A DNA stretch of 7,727 nucleotides, from contig JAHIEH010000068.1 in assembly GCA_018901675.1 (NCBI GenBank), positions 1-7,727 on the forward strand. The letters are read 5' to 3'. The notes beneath the pieces were generated by a model. It was not told the DNA's origin, did not search any database, and saw only the letters and a program-made list of their open reading frames with translations. Source of the stretch: Nanobdellota archaeon (lineage in GTDB: Archaea; Nanobdellota; Nanobdellia; Pacearchaeales; GW2011-AR1). This document shows positions 5,656 through 7,727 of the stretch, in pieces (position 1 is the first letter of the stretch; every line of letters begins with the position of its first letter). Position numbers and translations under genes: made by a program.

Positions 5656-5677
5656 CATATGAATTAGATTTCATATG
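5656..5677 (+). promoter_or_regulatory. ArsR/SmtB-type operator palindrome
   Basis: CATATGAA (5656-5663) and TTCATATG (5670-5677) form a perfect 8-bp inverted repeat with a 6-bp spacer. The TATGAA-N6-TTCATA core is the layout known for ArsR/SmtB family operators. It starts one base after the TATA box and ends with the start codon of the repressor gene, so bound repressor would cover the transcription start. Autorepression of the whole operon is the natural inference. Confidence 0.72.
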
Positions 5678-5998
5678 AATAATAACACATATTATCTTTT
5701 CTTCACTAACCTTGCCAATCCATTAAAGATGGATATAATCTTCTGTTTAAGGGACAAAGAAAAAAATGTCAGTGAGATTATTAAAGAATGCGGGGTTGAA
5801 CAAAGCAAAGTTTCACATGCATTATCTAGTTTAAAAGCGTGCAACATTGTTCAAGTTAAGCAAGAAGGCAAAGAGAGAATTTATTTTTTGAATAAAGACA
5901 CCATTGTCCCAATGTTAAAACTTATTGAAAAACATGCAAATGTGCATTGTAAATGCAAGTGTTGCGATAATGAAACTTGCGGGAGGAGGAAGAAATGA
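5675..5998 (+). CDS. ArsR-family winged-helix repressor with Cys-cluster tail
   Basis: 107 residues, a usual ArsR length. The N-terminal half resembles the ArsR dimerisation start (LANPLKMDIIFCL), then come the helix-turn-helix with recognition helix around QSKVSHALSSLKACNIV (43-59) and the beta-wing VKQEGKERIYFLN (61-73). The tail after residue 90 is HCKCKCCDNETC: His91 and Cys92, 94, 96, 97 and 102, with further cysteines at 24, 39 and 56. A thiol-rich tail suggests soft-metal sensing (Cu(I), Zn, Cd, As) or sensing of Fe-S/redox/sulfane sulfur; the ligand is not decided by sequence. It is first in an operon with cysteine desulfurase and IscU and has its own operator over its start. The last codons (GRRKK) also encode a strong Shine-Dalgarno sequence, and its TGA overlaps the ATG of a mini-ORF. 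The start is set by the TATA box spacing. Confidence 0.85.
   Translation: MNNNTYYLFFTNLANPLKMDIIFCLRDKEKNVSEIIKECGVEQSKVSHALSSLKACNIVQVKQEGKERIYFLNKDTIVPMLKLIEKHANVHCKCKCCDNETCGRRKK
5981..5989 (+). promoter_or_regulatory. Strong Shine-Dalgarno sequence before the mini-ORF
   Basis: GGGAGGAGG lies 5 nt before the ATG at 5995 and 25 nt before the cysteine desulfurase ATG at 6015. It is the clearest ribosome-binding site in the window and is at the right distance for the mini-ORF, not for the desulfurase. Confidence 0.6.
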
Positions 5999-6018
5999 TT
6001 TTCCAAACAATAAAATGA
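5995..6018 (+). CDS. Seven-codon mini-ORF (MIFQTIK) coupling arsR to the desulfurase gene
   Basis: ATG at 5995 overlaps the arsR stop (ATGA, 5995-5998). After seven codons its TGA (6016-6018) overlaps the desulfurase ATG (ATGA, 6015-6018). It has a strong Shine-Dalgarno sequence 5 nt upstream. The arrangement would hand ribosomes from arsR through the mini-ORF to the desulfurase start. The peptide probably has no function of its own. An alternative is that these bases are only a short spacer and ribosomes use the 6015 start by scanning or re-initiation. Confidence 0.4.
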   Translation: MIFQTIK

Positions 6019-7166
6019 AAATGATTTATTTAGACAATGCGGCTACAACGCCTGTAGATGAACAGGTTGTAAAGGCAATGCTTCCTTATTTTAGCGAGAG
6101 GTATGGAAATGCTTCATCTCTGCATTATTTAGGGGAGGATGCAAGGAGAGCTGTTGAAGAAGCAAGGGAAATAATAGCAGGAAGTATTGGGGCAAAATAC
6201 AAAGAGATAATATTTACTGGAAGCGGGACAGAAGCAAATAACCTTGTTGTTAAGGGATTGTTTTTCAGCAATTATCCCCAAAAAAATCATATTATCACAA
6301 CAAAAATAGAGCATGACTGCATTCTAAATTCGTGCAAATGGCTTGAAACTCAAGGAGCTAAAGTCACTTATCTGGAAGTGGATGAAGAAGGATTTGTTAA
6401 TCCCAAAGATATAGAGAAAGCAATTAATGACAAAACTTTTCTTGTTTCTGTAATTCACGGCAATAATGAAATTGGCACAATTCAGGATTTAGAAGCAATT
6501 GGTAGAATTTGCAGGGAAAAAGGAGTTTATTTTCATACAGATGCATGCCAGAGCTATACCAAGGTTCCAATTGATGTTAAAAAAATGAATCTTGATTTAA
6601 TGACTTTGAATGCCCACAAAATTTATGGACCAAAAGGAGTTGGTGCTTTGTATATAAGAGAAGAGCTGAAAAGCAAGATAACCCCTCTACTTCATGGGGG
6701 CGGGCATGAATTCAAATTGAGAAGCGGAACAGAAAATGTTCCGGGAATTGTTGGTTTTGCAAAAGCAGTTAAAATTGCAAATAGCAGAGATGTTAAGAAT
6801 ATGGAAAGATTAAAGGATTATATTATTGATGAGATTTTGAAAATCCCGAACACAAAGCTGAATGGAACGAGCGGAAACAAAAGACTTTGCAACAATATTA
6901 ATGTTTCTTTCAGAAACATAGAAGGAGAGGCGATTGGCAGTTATCTTAATTCCAAGGGGATTTTCACTTCAACAGGAAGCGCTTGTTCATCAAAGAGTTT
7001 AGAGCCGAGCCATGTGCTTTTGGCTTTAGGATTAATCCCAATAGAAGCAAACAGCTCAATAAGAATAACCATAAGCAAGTATACAACACAGGAAGAAATT
7101 GATTATGCTCTACAAGAATTAAAAAAAACAGTTGAAAAATTAAGAAAAATAAGCCCTTTAGCTTAA
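6015..7166 (+). CDS. iscS: Cysteine desulfurase, NifS/IscS type
   Basis: 383 residues. This PLP enzyme takes sulfur from L-cysteine, giving alanine and an enzyme persulfide used for Fe-S clusters and other thio-cofactors. Visible signatures: YLDNAATTP at the start; GSGTEANN (69-76); His100 in IEHDC; GNNEIGT (149-155); HTDACQ with Asp176 and Gln179; the PLP lysine Lys202 in NAHKIYGPKG; GGGHEFKLRSGTEN (228-241); and the catalytic Cys324 in STGSACSS. The Cys loop is followed by a C-terminal region of normal length. An upstream ATG in frame at 5925 would add 30 residues encoded out of frame within arsR, and is rejected; 6015 (or 6021) fits the family start. It lies between its presumed regulator and IscU, the usual sulfur acceptor. 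Confidence 0.95.
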   Translation: MKMIYLDNAATTPVDEQVVKAMLPYFSERYGNASSLHYLGEDARRAVEEAREIIAGSIGAKYKEIIFTGSGTEANNLVVKGLFFSNYPQKNHIITTKIEHDCILNSCKWLETQGAKVTYLEVDEEGFVNPKDIEKAINDKTFLVSVIHGNNEIGTIQDLEAIGRICREKGVYFHTDACQSYTKVPIDVKKMNLDLMTLNAHKIYGPKGVGALYIREELKSKITPLLHGGGHEFKLRSGTENVPGIVGFAKAVKIANSRDVKNMERLKDYIIDEILKIPNTKLNGTSGNKRLCNNINVSFRNIEGEAIGSYLNSKGIFTSTGSACSSKSLEPSHVLLALGLIPIEANSSIRITISKYTTQEEIDYALQELKKTVEKLRKISPLA

Positions 7167-7187
7167 TCATTGGAGGAAAAATTTAAA

Positions 7188-7298
7188 ATGAAAACAAATA
7201 AAAAAGCAAAACAAAAAGTTTGTGAATGTTGCAAGTGCAGTCCATGTGAGTGCAAACCAGAATGCAAATGTTGCAAATGCAGTTCTTGTGGCTGTTAA
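7188..7298 (+). CDS. Metallothionein-like peptide, 36 residues with 12 cysteines
   Basis: After a lysine-rich start (residues 1-10, MKTNKKAKQK) come two matching 11-residue halves: CECCKCSPCEC (12-22), a KPE linker, and CKCCKCSSCGC (26-36). Both follow CxCCxCxxCxC, so 12 of the last 25 residues are cysteine, with no aromatic or large hydrophobic residue. That composition is typical of metallothioneins, which bind d10 metals (Zn, Cu(I), Cd) as thiolate clusters; family membership is inferred from composition only. GGAGG (7172-7176) is 11 nt before the ATG, a little far. TTG at 7170 is an in-frame alternative but would overlap that site. It shares frame with the upstream desulfurase and starts 21 bp after its stop. 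CKCC also occurs in the ArsR tail. It may buffer metal or donate it to the Fe-S machinery. Confidence 0.72.
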   Translation: MKTNKKAKQKVCECCKCSPCECKPECKCCKCSSCGC

Positions 7299-7323
7299 CA
7301 GATAAAATATAGACAAGAGAAAA

Positions 7324-7530
7324 ATGAAAAACGCGAAAATAACAGGTAAAACAAAGCTCATTGATGCTTTAAGAGGCAATCCAAATGCAGCTGAAATTTT
7401 GTTTAATGCAGGAATGTCTTGTATAGGGTGCCCTATGGCAATGCAAGAAACAATAGAAGACGGATGTTTGGCTCATGGAATGTCTAGAAAGCAGATTGAG
7501 GAGCTGTTGAAGAGGTTAAATAAAAAGTAA
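7324..7530 (+). CDS. DUF1858 / hybrid-cluster-associated redox disulfide domain protein
   Basis: 68 residues. The family pattern is clear: an N-terminal helix with ALRGNPNAAEILFNAGM, then CIGCPMAMQETIEDGCLAHG, giving Cys33 and Cys36 as a CxxC pair, Cys48 and His51. This matches the short DUF1858 domain (TIGR03980 type), described as a putative redox disulfide protein often found near hybrid cluster proteins. The exact activity is unknown; thiol-disulfide exchange, or holding sulfur or a cluster, are possible. Here its neighbours are a Cys-rich peptide (25 bp upstream) and IscU (1 bp downstream), not a hybrid cluster protein, so a role in Fe-S assembly or repair is suggested. The ribosome-binding site is weak (AGAGA before the ATG). 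Confidence 0.85.
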   Translation: MKNAKITGKTKLIDALRGNPNAAEILFNAGMSCIGCPMAMQETIEDGCLAHGMSRKQIEELLKRLNKK

Positions 7531-7531
7531 A

Positions 7532-7727
7532 ATGGAATACACAAAAGAGCTTACAAAACGTTTTAGAAATCCTAAATTTGTTAAAAAAATAAAAAATCCC
7601 GATGCAGTTGGCGAAGTAGGCAATATAAGATGTGGGGATATTCTAAAACTAGAAATTAAAGTCGGCAAAGATAAAGGCAAGGAAATAATAAAAGACATTG
7701 GTTTTCAAACTTTTGGCTGTCCTGCTG
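7532..7727 (+). CDS. iscU: IscU/NifU N-terminal Fe-S cluster scaffold, 3' end cut by window
   Basis: 65 complete codons are visible and the frame runs off the window. Scaffold signatures are NPDAVGEVGNIRCGD (22-36), with ligand Cys34 and Asp36, and FQTFGCPA (58-65), with ligand Cys63. The third ligand cysteine would lie beyond the window. IscU receives sulfur from the desulfurase and assembles [2Fe-2S] or [4Fe-4S] clusters. The ATG at 7532 is one base after the stop of the DUF1858 gene, indicating translational coupling; no clear Shine-Dalgarno sequence is present. It is probably in one transcript with arsR. Confidence 0.92.
   Translation, partial: MEYTKELTKRFRNPKFVKKIKNPDAVGEVGNIRCGDILKLEIKVGKDKGKEIIKDIGFQTFGCPA

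Noticed and set aside
5925..6014. 30-residue N-terminal extension of the cysteine desulfurase starting at 5925
   Set aside because: These bases code for the Cys-rich ArsR tail in another frame, and NifS/IscS proteins normally begin just before YLDNAATT.
7167..7379. Minus-strand frame opposite the Cys-rich peptide gene
   Set aside because: Its Phe/Ala-rich product is the reverse reading of Cys/Lys codons; the plus-strand frame has the duplicated cysteine pattern and the operon context.

Overview
The window looks like a fragment of an AT-rich archaeal genome, most likely a small-genome lineage of the DPANN type (Woesearchaeota/Pacearchaeota-like). The support is: AT-rich TATA boxes about 24-29 bp upstream of start codons with no Shine-Dalgarno sequence (leaderless genes), an intron-less tRNA without an encoded CCA tail, an Lhr-type helicase followed by a COG1407-type phosphoesterase, and small single-anchor, six-cysteine secreted proteins. 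The lineage is inferred; no marker gene in the window fixes it.

Layout. 1-330 is the 3' end of a gene with an HExxH metallopeptidase-like motif. 402-472 is a tRNA-Trp(CCA) whose D-loop/T-loop elbow bases are unusual but compensatory. 540-929, 1322-1702 and 5166-5552 are three paralogous small membrane-anchored proteins sharing six cysteines, each with its own TATA box. The first has ATA where its relatives have ATG. Between the first two copies (930-1321) is a protein-free stretch full of perfect inverted repeats, ending in an oligo-T tract; it may encode a structured RNA. On the minus strand, lhr (5047-2456) and a metallophosphoesterase gene (2466-1699) form an overlapping two-gene operon lying between copies 2 and 3 of the six-cysteine family.

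The right end (5640-7727) is the most interesting part. It is a compact operon: an ArsR-family repressor with a cysteine-cluster tail, a 7-codon mini-ORF joined by two ATGA overlaps, a cysteine desulfurase, a 36-residue peptide with 12 cysteines in two matching halves (metallothionein-like), a DUF1858 redox-disulfide protein and an IscU scaffold (cut by the window end). The promoter carries a perfect TATGAA-N6-TTCATA palindrome between the TATA box and the start codon, matching the classic ArsR/SmtB operator layout. I infer a metal-, sulfur- or redox-responsive, autoregulated Fe-S assembly operon in which sulfur release, scaffold and a thiolate metal buffer are made together. The inducer and the role of the peptide cannot be read from sequence.
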